Below are positions 1 through 7,749 of a DNA stretch of 64,000 nt, piece after piece. The number at the start of each line of letters is the position of its first letter. The first letter of the stretch is position 1. The stretch spans positions 1 to 64,000 of the forward strand of contig CAUQMS010000015.1 of the NCBI GenBank assembly GCA_963519305.1, given 5' to 3'. The DNA comes from Ewingella sp963519305. GTDB lineage: Bacteria; Pseudomonadota; Gammaproteobacteria; Enterobacterales; Enterobacteriaceae. A program made the translations under genes and the position numbers. The notes below the pieces were generated by a model, which was not told the DNA's origin, did not search any database, and worked only from the letters and a program-made list of their open reading frames with translations.

Positions 1-190
1 CAAGGTCTTGACGTTGAATTTAAAAAGCCAGTTTGGGTGGCAACCCAAGGTCTTGACGTTGAATTTAAAAAGCCAGTTTGGGTGGCAACCCAAGGTCTTG
101 ACGTTGAATTTAAAAAGCCAGTTTGGGTGGCAACCCAAGGTCTTGACGTTGAATTTAAAAAGCCAGTTTGGGTGGCAACCCAAGGTCTTG
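1..190. repeat. 45-bp tandem direct repeat, 4 full copies plus a 10-bp fifth
   Basis: Four copies of a 45-bp unit lie at 1-45, 46-90, 91-135 and 136-180 with no difference visible, followed by the first 10 bp of a fifth at 181-190. Each unit contains a small palindrome, TTGGGT-GGCA-ACCCAA. The array may continue to the left of the window. It lies downstream of the ybhL terminator. Because 45 is a multiple of three, two frames stay open through the repeat, but neither has a ribosome binding site, so I do not call a gene. Confidence 0.95.
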
Positions 191-205
191 TTTGGGCAGC
201 CGCCC

Positions 206-231
206 AAAAAAAAGAGGCGCTTTTCAGCGCC
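206..231 (-). terminator. Intrinsic terminator of ybhL
   Basis: On the minus strand GGCGC-TGAAAA-GCGCC is followed by TCTTTTTTTT. It lies about 20 bp past the ybhL stop codon. This is a standard rho-independent terminator. Confidence 0.85.
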
Positions 232-253
232 CCCTCATTTGAAATCAAAAACC

Positions 254-964
254 TTACCGCCGATTACCGAAAATCCGTAACAGCATCAGGAACAGGTTGA
301 TGAAGTCCAGATACAAGGTCAGCGCACCGACGATCGAGTATTTACGGAAGTTATCTTTGTCATCGACGGACAACTGCTCACCCATGTTTTTCAGCTTCTG
401 CGTGTCATAAGCCGTCAGGCCCACGAAGACCACAACACCGATGTAAGTCACCGCCCACATCAACGCCGAGCTTTTCAGCCAGATGTTAACCACGGATGCT
501 AGCACAATACCAATCAGTGCCATGAACAGCAGGCTGCCCATCCGGCTGAGGTCGCGCTTGGTGGTGTAACCGTAGACGCTCATCGCACCGAACATCCCGC
601 CGGCTACAACAAAGGTACTGGCAATCGATGAACCGGTATAAACGATGAAAATGCTGGAGAGCGTAAGCCCCGTCAGCGCCGAGTAGAGCATAAACAGGCC
701 GGTGGCGACGGTACCGCTCAGGCGGTTAACCATGCCGGAAATCACGAACACCAGCGCCAGCTGCGCGATAATCAGACCAAAGAAAGTGATCTGGCTGGAG
801 AAGATGAAACCGAGGATCGCCGGGGAGCGCGAGGCATACCAGGCAACGAATGCGGTTAACAGCAGACCACAGGTCATCCAACCATAGACCTGCGCCATAT
901 AAGCCTGAATGCCGGTGTTAGCACGTTCAACAATCGAGCCGTTACTGCGTGGATATCGATCCAT
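254..964 (-). CDS. ybhL: Bax inhibitor-1 family inner membrane protein YbhL
   Basis: A 236-residue protein with about seven hydrophobic segments, ending in the acidic, tyrosine-rich C-terminal stretch typical of BI-1/YccA/YbhL proteins (DTQKL, then LYLDFINLFL, last residues GNRR). It acts in the inner membrane. The family is linked to calcium or proton leak and membrane-protein quality control, but the exact job of YbhL is not established. Start chosen at 964 (MDRYPRS), where the AGAGGT ribosome site sits 7 nt upstream and where E. coli YbhL begins. An in-frame start at 991 would add nine non-conserved residues. Gene order ybhL-moaEDCBA matches E. coli. Confidence 0.9.
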   Translation of the reverse strand: MDRYPRSNGSIVERANTGIQAYMAQVYGWMTCGLLLTAFVAWYASRSPAILGFIFSSQITFFGLIIAQLALVFVISGMVNRLSGTVATGLFMLYSALTGLTLSSIFIVYTGSSIASTFVVAGGMFGAMSVYGYTTKRDLSRMGSLLFMALIGIVLASVVNIWLKSSALMWAVTYIGVVVFVGLTAYDTQKLKNMGEQLSVDDKDNFRKYSIVGALTLYLDFINLFLMLLRIFGNRR

Positions 965-1082
965 GATGATTACCTCTTGCATGGAGGACAAAAATTAGGC
1001 CATAAAACAGGCCACCTGTTGGATAACACTACCACAAATTCGCCGCTTTGCGCGGTTGCTAAGCGTAAGGTTTAGTTGCAGT

Positions 1083-1535
1083 TTACCAGCGCTTTGCTGC
1101 GTCTTTATCACTGTCGCGGGCATCGACCCAGCGGTCACCCTGCTCTGTCGCTTCGCGCTTCCAGAAAGGTGCACGGGTTTTGAGGTAGTCCATGATGAAT
1201 TCGGTGGCGTCGAACGCCATGCCACGGTGTGCGCTGGTAACGCCCACAAACACAATTTCATCACCGGGATACATCGCGCCGATGCGGTGATAAACCGAAA
1301 CACGCTGTAGCGGCCAGCGTGTACGAGCGTCCGCCACAATCTCCGCCAAGGCCTTTTCAGTCATACCGGGATAATGCTCCAGCGTCAGGGCACTGACGCT
1401 ATCACCGAGATTATGATTGCGTACTTTGCCGGTAAAAGTCACTACGGCGCCGTCAGCGTCAGATTGCGCCAGCCACTGATATTCGTCACCGACATTAAAG
1501 GGGGCGGCATCGACCACAATTTTAGTCTGGTCCAT
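1083..1535 (-). CDS. moaE: Molybdopterin synthase large (catalytic) subunit MoaE
   Basis: MoaE is the catalytic half of molybdopterin synthase, the cytosolic enzyme that puts two dithiolene sulfurs onto cyclic pyranopterin monophosphate, using thiocarboxylated MoaD as donor. The protein is 150 residues, the usual length. The active-site lysines are in place (K119 and K126 in the segment KTRAPFWKRE), as is the conserved HRIG. It is the last gene of moaABCDE; its start is one base past the moaD stop, which suggests coupled translation. Confidence 0.97.
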   Translation of the reverse strand: MDQTKIVVDAAPFNVGDEYQWLAQSDADGAVVTFTGKVRNHNLGDSVSALTLEHYPGMTEKALAEIVADARTRWPLQRVSVYHRIGAMYPGDEIVFVGVTSAHRGMAFDATEFIMDYLKTRAPFWKREATEQGDRWVDARDSDKDAAKRW

Positions 1536-1536
1536 C

Positions 1537-1782
1537 TTAGCCTCCGGTTACGGGCGGGAAGAAAGCCACTTCATCACCGGCGCTGACCGGATGAGCCATA
1601 TCAACCAGCGTCTGATTCACCGCCACCAGCAATTTGCCAGACTCCAGCGCCAGCGCCCAGCGGTCACCGCGTTCACACAGCGCCTGACGCAGCGCTTCAA
1701 CATTGCCGAACTCAGCGGACAGTTGCAGTGAGCTCACACCAATCAGTTCGCGCACCTGTGCAAAGAATAAGATTTCGATCAT
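1537..1782 (-). CDS. moaD: Molybdopterin synthase sulfur carrier subunit MoaD
   Basis: Small ubiquitin-fold protein of 81 residues ending in the obligatory Gly-Gly (VTGG). That tail is adenylated by MoeB and thiocarboxylated before sulfur is handed to precursor Z inside the MoaD-MoaE complex. Its start codon overlaps the moaC stop by 4 nt (ATGA), an arrangement typical of translational coupling. Length and both ends agree with the E. coli protein. Confidence 0.97.
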   Translation of the reverse strand: MIEILFFAQVRELIGVSSLQLSAEFGNVEALRQALCERGDRWALALESGKLLVAVNQTLVDMAHPVSAGDEVAFFPPVTGG

Positions 1783-2258
1783 GAGACCACCTTAAAGTCG
1801 CCGGATTTCCCGCCTGACTTTTCCAGCAAACGGATTGGGCCGATGACCATATCTTTTTGCACCGCTTTGCACATGTCATAAATGGTCAGCGCCGCGACCG
1901 AGGCCGCCGTCAGGGCTTCCATCTCAACGCCGGTTTTGCCACTCAGACGGCAGCGCGACTCAATGCGTACACGGTTATGCTCCGGCTCGGCCTGCAGATT
2001 CACTTCGACTTTGGTCAGCAGCAGCGGGTGACACAGAGGAATTAAATCCCAGGTCTTTTTCGCCGCCTGAATCCCGGCGATCCGCGCCGTGGCGAACACG
2101 TCACCTTTGTGGTGATTACCGTTGACGATCATCGCCAGGGTTTCAGCGGCCATCGTCACAAAGGCTTCGGCGCGGGCTTCGCGCACCGTTTCGGCTTTCG
2201 CGGAGACATCCACCATGTGGGCATCACCGGAAGCATTAATATGAGTAAAAGTAGACAT
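1779..2258 (-). CDS. moaC: Cyclic pyranopterin monophosphate synthase MoaC
   Basis: MoaC converts the cyclic GTP derivative made by MoaA into cyclic pyranopterin monophosphate, the second half of the first step of molybdenum cofactor synthesis. The protein is 159 residues. Catalytic residues known for the family are present: K51 (HHKGDV), H77 (PLCHPL), D128 and K131 (YDMCKAVQKD). I start it at 2258 (MSTFTHINASG), matching E. coli. The longer frame to 2378 would add 40 residues that overlap moaB and are not conserved. It lies 7 bp after moaB. Confidence 0.97.
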   Translation of the reverse strand: MSTFTHINASGDAHMVDVSAKAETVREARAEAFVTMAAETLAMIVNGNHHKGDVFATARIAGIQAAKKTWDLIPLCHPLLLTKVEVNLQAEPEHNRVRIESRCRLSGKTGVEMEALTAASVAALTIYDMCKAVQKDMVIGPIRLLEKSGGKSGDFKVVS

Positions 2259-2265
2259 AGCGGGC

Positions 2266-2778
2266 TTATTTCTTGACGTGAGGAGTGAAGTTACACGGGC
2301 CATTGCGGGCGTCGAGCTGGGCTTCAATAATGTGTTCCCAGGCAGTGCGGCAGGCGCGGGTGGAACCCGGCATGGCAAAGATCACCGTCTGATTTGCCAT
2401 TCCTGCCAGCGCGCGCGACTGAATGGTCGAGGTGCCGATCTCTTCGAATGACACCATGCGAAACAGCTCACCAAAGCCTTCGATTTCACGATCAAACAGC
2501 GGCTTAAGCGCATCGGGCGTATTGTCATACTGGGTAAAACCGGTGCCACCGTTGATGAGGATCGCCTGAATGGTGTCATCGGCTATCCAGCCAGATACCA
2601 CGGCGCGAATTTTATACAGATTGTCTTTGACGATCGTCTGCGCGGCGACACGGTGCCCGGCCTCCTGTGCAGCTTCTTTCAGGTAATGTCCTGACGTATC
2701 CCCGGCTTCACCCCGGCTGTCAGATACCGTAAGAATGGCCAAATTCAGGGGAAGAAAATCTTTGCTGGCCTTGCTCAT
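2266..2778 (-). CDS. moaB: Molybdenum cofactor biosynthesis protein MoaB
   Basis: MoaB is a 170-residue MogA/MoaB-fold protein with the GGTG motif (NGGTGFT) and the SFEEIGTST segment. In archaea the family adenylates molybdopterin. In E. coli MoaB seems dispensable and MogA does this job, so its role here is uncertain. The start at 2778 (MSKASKDF) matches E. coli; an upstream in-frame start at 2838 overlaps moaA and looks spurious. The gap to moaA is 56 bp, the largest inside the operon. Confidence 0.95.
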   Translation of the reverse strand: MSKASKDFLPLNLAILTVSDSRGEAGDTSGHYLKEAAQEAGHRVAAQTIVKDNLYKIRAVVSGWIADDTIQAILINGGTGFTQYDNTPDALKPLFDREIEGFGELFRMVSFEEIGTSTIQSRALAGMANQTVIFAMPGSTRACRTAWEHIIEAQLDARNGPCNFTPHVKK

Positions 2779-2834
2779 CTTGTTGCTCCTTGAACGTACG
2801 TCAACCACCGCATGATTGCGCCACTGGGGGGAGA

Positions 2835-3821
2835 TCACCCGCCAATAAACGACAGATTCTGGGTCAGCCCGGTGTTGCCTTCATGCAGGAAATGGGTCTG
2901 TTTCTTATGGCGCAGGCCACCCTGAATGCGGGTCATCAGCTCGTCCTGTTGCATATCATCCGCCAGAAGATCGCGCAGTGGAATGCCATCTTCACCGAAC
3001 AGGCACAGATGCAGGTTACCGGTGGCCGAAACGCGCAGACGGTTGCAGCTGGCACAGAACTCTTTTTCATACGGCATGATAAGACCGATTTCGCCGACAT
3101 AATCTGCGTGGCTGAATACCTGCGCCGGGCCATCGCTGCGGGCGCGGACCTGAAGCTGCCAGCCCTGCGCGATCAACTGCTGACGCAGTACGTCGCCGGA
3201 AACGTGGTGTTTACGAAACAGCGAACCGCCATCACCGGTTTCCATCAGCTCGATAAAGCGTAGCTGGATTGGGCGGGTTTTGATCCAGGCGAGGAAAGTA
3301 TTCAGGCTGGCGTGATTGACGTCGCGCATCAGCACGGCGTTGACTTTCACCTTGCTGAACCCAGCGTCAAAAGCCGCATCAATGCCGCTCATCACTTCAT
3401 GGAATTTATCCTGGCCGGTGATGGCGTGGAACTGGCGGGCATCAAGGCTGTCGACGCTGACGTTAATGGCGTTAAGGCCCGCGTCGCGCCATTTTGCCAC
3501 GTCACGCGCCATGCGGTAGCCGTTAGTGGTGACGGCCAGCGTTTTGATGGTAGGGTTTTCACGGACAGCGGCAATGATTTCGCAAAAGTCGCGGCGCAGC
3601 GAGGGTTCCCCGCCGGTGAGACGCACTTTTTCCGTTCCAAGATGAGCGAACGCGCGGCTGACACGACGAATTTCGTCCAGCGACAGGAAACTTTTATTGC
3701 TGTGGCCCTGCGGTTTATAGCCGTCAGGCAGGCAATAGGTGCAACGGAAATTGCACACATCAGTAATAGATAGCCGCAAGTAATAGAACTTGCGCGCAAA
3801 AGCATCGGTAAGTTGAAGCAC
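2835..3821 (-). CDS. moaA: GTP 3',8-cyclase MoaA (radical SAM)
   Basis: MoaA is the radical SAM enzyme that, with MoaC, turns GTP into cyclic pyranopterin monophosphate. The N-terminal cluster motif is C23-x3-C27-x2-C30 (CNFRCTYC). The C-terminal cluster motif is CASC followed by another Cys 14 residues on (CNRLRVS...HLCLFG), and the chain ends in the catalytic Gly-Gly. The start is a GTG at 3819-3821 with AAAGG 7 nt upstream, giving 328 residues against 329 in E. coli. The first frame ATG at 3869 falls inside the riboswitch and is rejected. Expression is probably set by the Moco riboswitch and the ModE-type site upstream. Confidence 0.97.
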   Translation of the reverse strand: MLQLTDAFARKFYYLRLSITDVCNFRCTYCLPDGYKPQGHSNKSFLSLDEIRRVSRAFAHLGTEKVRLTGGEPSLRRDFCEIIAAVRENPTIKTLAVTTNGYRMARDVAKWRDAGLNAINVSVDSLDARQFHAITGQDKFHEVMSGIDAAFDAGFSKVKVNAVLMRDVNHASLNTFLAWIKTRPIQLRFIELMETGDGGSLFRKHHVSGDVLRQQLIAQGWQLQVRARSDGPAQVFSHADYVGEIGLIMPYEKEFCASCNRLRVSATGNLHLCLFGEDGIPLRDLLADDMQQDELMTRIQGGLRHKKQTHFLHEGNTGLTQNLSFIGG

Positions 3822-3829
3822 CTTAACAC

Positions 3830-3898
3830 CTTTCCAAATACGGGAGATGCAGGCGTTTCTGCCTCGCACCCTGGTGGCAGAGCCACGGCCAGGAAACC
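3830..3898 (-). promoter_or_regulatory. Moco (molybdenum cofactor) riboswitch in the moaA leader
   Basis: On the minus strand a nested stem CCTGG/CCAGG encloses TGGC/GCCA, followed by a second arm GGGTGC...GCATCTCCC that encloses AGGC-AGAAAC-GCCT. Both are closed by a basal pair of GTTTCC (plus 3892-3897) with GGAAAG (plus 3830-3835). This layout and the GGCCGTGGCTCTGCC core resemble the Moco RNA motif known before enterobacterial moaA. The last arm contains the moaA Shine-Dalgarno sequence, so ligand binding would hide the ribosome site. The family call is from memory of the motif, not from a covariance search. Confidence 0.85.
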
Positions 3899-3989
3899 AT
3901 ATTGTTTTTTGCGAACAACTTAGGGTTCAGGGCTAGGAGTTTGATTTTTTCACCGGAAAACGGACGAAAAAACACGGGTTACAGCCACT

Positions 3990-4019
3990 ATTCTAACGCC
4001 CGGAAAGGCAGATCACCAA
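3990..4019 (-). promoter_or_regulatory. Candidate moaA promoter
   Basis: On the minus strand TTGGTG (plus 4014-4019), an 18-bp spacer and TAGAAT (plus 3990-3995, 5/6 match to the -10 consensus). It would give a leader of about 160 nt that contains the whole riboswitch, and lies just downstream of the ModE-type palindrome at 4029-4052. Confidence 0.5.
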
Positions 4020-4028
4020 GATGGTTTT

Positions 4029-4052
4029 CGTTATGCATTTTGATATATAACG
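4029..4052. promoter_or_regulatory. ModE-type operator upstream of moaA
   Basis: CGTTATGC-N8-ATATAACG, an imperfect palindrome with the same 8-bp spacing as the perfect site before modA (28267-28290). ModE is known to activate moaA from an upstream site in E. coli. Here the palindrome sits just upstream of the candidate -35 box, a position suited to activation. Confidence 0.65.
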
Positions 4053-4263
4053 ATTTTTCACTGCCAATACGTCGCAGATCGCAGCAATAAAGCCCTTTTT
4101 TCATAAGGGGTTCTGCGCTATTTCAGAGTTCTGGGGGATAACACCTTGTTGCAAAATTAGGTAAAATCAACCTGCTGGCATGCGATTAATCTCATGAGCA
4201 GGCCTCTTTAACTGCCACGCTGAGGGCAGATTTGACAATTCTCTGGACGGTTTAAGGATTTTT

Positions 4264-5172
4264 ATGCGCAATCGTACCCTGGCCGACCTCGACCGCGTGG
4301 TGGCTTTAGGCGGAGGACACGGGCTCGGCCGCGTGATGTCCGCCCTCTCTACTCTCGGTTCGCGCCTGACCGGCATCGTCACCACCACCGACAACGGGGG
4401 TTCAACTGGTCGTATCCGCAGTTCTGAAGGCGGTATCGCCTGGGGTGATACGCGCAACTGTCTGAATCAACTGATCACTGAACCGAGTGTCGCCTCAGCG
4501 ATGTTCGAATACCGCTTTGGCGGCAATGGCGAACTGGCCGGGCACAACCTCGGCAACCTGATGCTGCGCGCACTCGACCACCTGAGCGTGCGTCCGCTGG
4601 AAGCCATTAATCTGGTACGCAGCCTGCTCAAAGTCGACGCTGAACTGATCCCGATGTCTGAAGAGCCCGTCGATCTGGCCGCGATGGATGCCAGCGGCGA
4701 GTGGGTTCATGGCGAAGTGAATGTCGACAAGCTGACAGAAATCCCGCGTGAGCTGATGCTGGTCCCGCAGGTCACGGCGACGCGCGAAGCGATCCTAGCC
4801 ATCAAAGAAGCCGACCTGGTGCTGATTGGCCCCGGCAGTTTCTATACCAGCCTGATGCCGCTGTTGCTGATGAAAGACCTGACACAGGCGCTGCGCCGCA
4901 GCCGGGCGCACATTGTTTACATCGGCAATCTGGGGAAAGAGTTAAGTGTGGCGGCCGCGTCGCTGACGCTGCATGACAAGCTTTCACTGATTGAGCAGCA
5001 GATCGGACGCCGCGCCGTTGATGCCGCGATCGTCGGACCTAAAGTGAATATCGATGACGCCAGTGAGCGGTTGATTATTCAAACGACGCTCGAGGCCAGC
5101 GATATTCCTTATCGCCATGACCGCGAGTTGCTGCGCAAAGCGTTAGAAGAAGCGTTGCAGCGGATGGTTTAA
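4264..5172 (+). CDS. yvcK: YvcK/YbhK family gluconeogenesis-factor protein
   Basis: A 302-residue cytosolic protein of the CofD/YvcK fold, starting MRNRTLADLD. The glycine-rich nucleotide-binding motif ALGGGHGLGR is at residues 17-26, followed by TTTDNGGSTGRIR, both diagnostic. Gram-positive YvcK supports growth on gluconeogenic carbon sources and cell morphology and binds UDP-sugars. The enterobacterial homologue (ybhK) is little studied and its reaction is unknown. It is transcribed away from moaA, as in E. coli. Its last 4 bp overlap the stop codon of the convergent gene at 5169. Confidence 0.9.
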   Translation: MRNRTLADLDRVVALGGGHGLGRVMSALSTLGSRLTGIVTTTDNGGSTGRIRSSEGGIAWGDTRNCLNQLITEPSVASAMFEYRFGGNGELAGHNLGNLMLRALDHLSVRPLEAINLVRSLLKVDAELIPMSEEPVDLAAMDASGEWVHGEVNVDKLTEIPRELMLVPQVTATREAILAIKEADLVLIGPGSFYTSLMPLLLMKDLTQALRRSRAHIVYIGNLGKELSVAAASLTLHDKLSLIEQQIGRRAVDAAIVGPKVNIDDASERLIIQTTLEASDIPYRHDRELLRKALEEALQRMV

Positions 5173-5543
5173 GATTTTTTCGTCAGCGGATGGTTGTTCC
5201 ACGGGCTGTCCGCAGCGGGTTTGGCCGTGCTCACTTTCGGTTTTTGCGGTTTCTGTTCTGACAACGGCGTGCGGCGTTTACTGCGCATCATATCCGGGCG
5301 CAAATGGCCTTCGACGAAATCCAGATAGAGCGTTTCCACTTCTTTACGCGCCCAGGGCGTGCGGCGCAAAAACTTCAGGCTGGACTTGATGCTGGGGTCA
5401 CTTTTGAAGCAGTTGATATTCACCTGCGACGCCAGCGCGGGCCAGCCAAAATTATCGACCAGCGTCGTTAGCAGCGCTTCCAGCGTGATGCCATGCAGGG
5501 GATCTTTCGCCGCAGCAGGTTTCTGTGGAGGGGTGTCAGTCAT
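5169..5543 (-). CDS. VF530 family (DUF2132) small DNA-binding-like protein
   Basis: A protein of 124 residues. The central block KDPLHGITLEALLTTLVDNF through SIKSSLKFLRRTPWARKEVE is the hallmark of the VF530/DUF2132 family, a helical fold that has been suggested to bind DNA or act in stress, without a firm function. The C-terminal tail is basic and proline-rich, unlike short family members. Start set at 5543 (MTDTPPQ); 5615 is also open but the extra part is not family-like. It converges on yvcK with a 4-bp overlap and lies 83 bp downstream of uvrB, so it may be read from the uvrB promoter. Confidence 0.75.
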   Translation of the reverse strand: MTDTPPQKPAAAKDPLHGITLEALLTTLVDNFGWPALASQVNINCFKSDPSIKSSLKFLRRTPWARKEVETLYLDFVEGHLRPDMMRSKRRTPLSEQKPQKPKVSTAKPAADSPWNNHPLTKKS

Positions 5544-5626
5544 TGGCTCGCTCGCAAGTCGTTTTTTAACGGGCGCGCAGTCTAGCATTTTTTCCATGCC
5601 AGCGCAGCGCGCCATTGTGCACTCAC

Positions 5627-7633
5627 TTAAGACAATGCAATGAACTGAGCTCTCAACGCATGCAACTCATCACGCGTACTGGCCGCTTCCTCGAACTCCA
5701 GGTTCTGCGCGTGCGCATACATCTTGCTTTCCAGCTCTTTAATACGCTGATCCAGCGCTTTCGGTGTGAGCAGCTTGACGGTTTCTGAGGCCGCAGCATC
5801 GCGCTTGTCTTTGTTCTTCTTGGTCTTCGGCTGGCCGAGTTGCAGGATGTCGGAGATTTTCTTGTTCAACCCCATCGGCGTAATGCCATGCTCGGTGTTG
5901 TAGAGCTCCTGTTTGGCCCGGCGGCGCTCAGTCTCTTCAATCGCTTTCGCCATCGATTTAGTGATTCTGTCGCCATAAAGAATGGCTTTGCCGTTGAGGT
6001 TACGCGCCGCACGACCGATGGTCTGAATCAGGGAGCGCTCGGAACGCAGGAAGCCCTCTTTGTCAGCGTCGAGGATCGCCACCAGCGACACTTCCGGCAT
6101 ATCCAGCCCTTCTCGCAGTAAGTTGATACCAACCAGCACATCAAACTCGCCGAGGCGCAAATCACGGATGATCTCCACACGCTCGACGGTATCGATATCA
6201 GAGTGCAGATAACGCACCTTCTCGCCGTGTTCTTCCAGGTACTCGGTCAAATCCTCAGCCATACGCTTGGTAAGCGTGGTGACCAGTACACGCTCGTTCA
6301 CTTCGACGCGCTTGCGGATCTCTGACAGCAGATCGTCGACCTGCGTGCCAACCGGACGTACTTCAATCAGCGGATCCAGCAGACCGGTCGGGCGCACCAC
6401 CTGCTCAACCACGTCACCACCGGATTTTTCCATTTCATAGGTGCCAGGTGTCGCTGAGACATAAATACTTTGCGGCGCGGCGGCTTCGAACTCTTCAAAA
6501 CGCATCGGTCGGTTGTCGAGCGCCGAAGGCAGACGGAAACCGTACTCCACCAGCGTCTCTTTGCGCGAACGGTCGCCCTTGTACATACCGCCGATTTGCG
6601 GAATCGTGACGTGGGACTCATCGACAATCAGCAGGCCGTCAGCCGGCAGATAGTCAAACAGCGTCGGAGGCGGTTCGCCGGGGCCGCGCCCTGAAAGATA
6701 GCGTGAGTAGTTTTCGATACCGGAGCAGTAACCGAGTTCGTTCATCATCTCGAGATCAAACTGGGTACGCTGGCTGATGCGCTGCTCTTCCAGCAATTTG
6801 TTATTTTCGAGCAGGTTTTTACGCCGGTCAGCCAGCTCGACTTTGATCTCTTCCATCGCCTGCACAATACGTTCGCGCGGCGTTACGTAGTGGGTTTTCG
6901 GGTAGATGGTGAAACGCGGGATCTCGTGTTGAACCTGGCCGGTCAGGGGATCAAACAGCGAAAGGCGCTCGACCTCCTGATCAAACAGCTCAATGCGCAG
7001 CGCCAGATCATCAGATTCCGCCGGGAAGACGTCGATCACTTCACCACGCACGCGGAAGGTACTGCGCTGGAAAGCCTGATCGTTACGGGCATATTGCAGT
7101 TCCGCCAGACGGCGCAAAATAGCACGCTGGTCGATGATCATGCCCTTGGTCAGGTGCAGCATCATCTTCAGATAGAGGTCAGGGTCACCCAGACCATAGA
7201 TGGCCGAAACCGACGCCACCACAATCACATCGCGACGTTCCAGCAGGGCTTTAGTGGCAGAAAGACGCATTTGCTCGATATGTTCGTTTATCGAGGCGTC
7301 TTTTTCGATAAAGGTATCCGAACTCGGCACATAGGCTTCCGGCTGATAGTAATCGTAATAGGAGACAAAATATTCAACGGCGTTATCCGGGAAAAACTCT
7401 TTCATCTCACCGTAAAGTTGCGCGGCCAGCGTTTTATTGGGAGCCAGCACCATGGTTGGCCGGTTAAGATCCGCAATCACATTGGCGACGGTAAACGTCT
7501 TCCCTGAACCCGTCACACCCAGCAGCGTTTGGTGCGCAAGACCGTTCTCCAGCCCCTCTTCCAGCGCGCGTATGGCCTCAGGCTGATCGCCTGACGGTTT
7601 AAAATCGGAATGCAGTTTGAATACTTTACTCAT
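5627..7633 (-). CDS. uvrB: Excinuclease ABC subunit UvrB
   Basis: UvrB is the DNA-damage verification helicase of nucleotide excision repair, loaded by UvrA and then joined by UvrC. The protein has 668 residues. It has Walker A G39-VTGSGK-T46, the beta-hairpin region YYDYYQPEAYVP that is inserted between strands, the DESH box, helicase motifs V and VI (GINLLREGLDMPEV, QTIGRAARN), and the C-terminal UVR coiled coil (IKELESKMYAHAQ). Start at 7633 (MSKVFKLHSDF) matches E. coli; a longer frame to 7672 is not conserved. Transcription should be SOS-induced from the promoter at 7721-7749. Confidence 0.98.
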   Translation of the reverse strand: MSKVFKLHSDFKPSGDQPEAIRALEEGLENGLAHQTLLGVTGSGKTFTVANVIADLNRPTMVLAPNKTLAAQLYGEMKEFFPDNAVEYFVSYYDYYQPEAYVPSSDTFIEKDASINEHIEQMRLSATKALLERRDVIVVASVSAIYGLGDPDLYLKMMLHLTKGMIIDQRAILRRLAELQYARNDQAFQRSTFRVRGEVIDVFPAESDDLALRIELFDQEVERLSLFDPLTGQVQHEIPRFTIYPKTHYVTPRERIVQAMEEIKVELADRRKNLLENNKLLEEQRISQRTQFDLEMMNELGYCSGIENYSRYLSGRGPGEPPPTLFDYLPADGLLIVDESHVTIPQIGGMYKGDRSRKETLVEYGFRLPSALDNRPMRFEEFEAAAPQSIYVSATPGTYEMEKSGGDVVEQVVRPTGLLDPLIEVRPVGTQVDDLLSEIRKRVEVNERVLVTTLTKRMAEDLTEYLEEHGEKVRYLHSDIDTVERVEIIRDLRLGEFDVLVGINLLREGLDMPEVSLVAILDADKEGFLRSERSLIQTIGRAARNLNGKAILYGDRITKSMAKAIEETERRRAKQELYNTEHGITPMGLNKKISDILQLGQPKTKKNKDKRDAAASETVKLLTPKALDQRIKELESKMYAHAQNLEFEEAASTRDELHALRAQFIALS

Positions 7634-7720
7634 TGACGGGCTACCTGGCTGAAGAGAAGGAACGCACAACACCGGCTAAGGAGACTCAGTATGGAAGACT
7701 CCGCGATTTTTGCCAGCCAT

Positions 7721-7749
7721 ATAATACTGGATATAAAACCAGCTTCCAA
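7721..7749 (-). promoter_or_regulatory. SOS promoter of uvrB with LexA box
   Basis: LexA box TACTGGATATAAAACCAGCT at 7725-7744 (CTG-N10-CAG, exact half-sites). On the minus strand it lies between -35 TTGGAA (plus 7744-7749) and -10 TATTAT (plus 7721-7726) with a 17-bp spacer, which the operator fills. LexA bound here would block RNA polymerase directly. E. coli uvrB is a known LexA target. Confidence 0.9.

Larger units (their letters stand above)
3899..4263. other. Divergent intergenic region moaA-yvcK
   Basis: Non-coding. It holds the candidate moaA promoter (3990-4019) and the ModE-type palindrome (4029-4052). A weak stem AAGCCC...AAGGGG occurs near 4090-4112. The yvcK promoter must lie between about 4060 and 4260, but I see no clear -35/-10 pair for it. 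Confidence 0.6.

Noticed and set aside
1..190. CRISPR-like array
   Set aside because: Units adjoin directly with no spacers and no cas genes are present.
8..300. Two open frames of 87-90 codons across the 45-bp repeat
   Set aside because: They exist only because the unit is a multiple of three; no ribosome site and one frame runs into the ybhL terminator.
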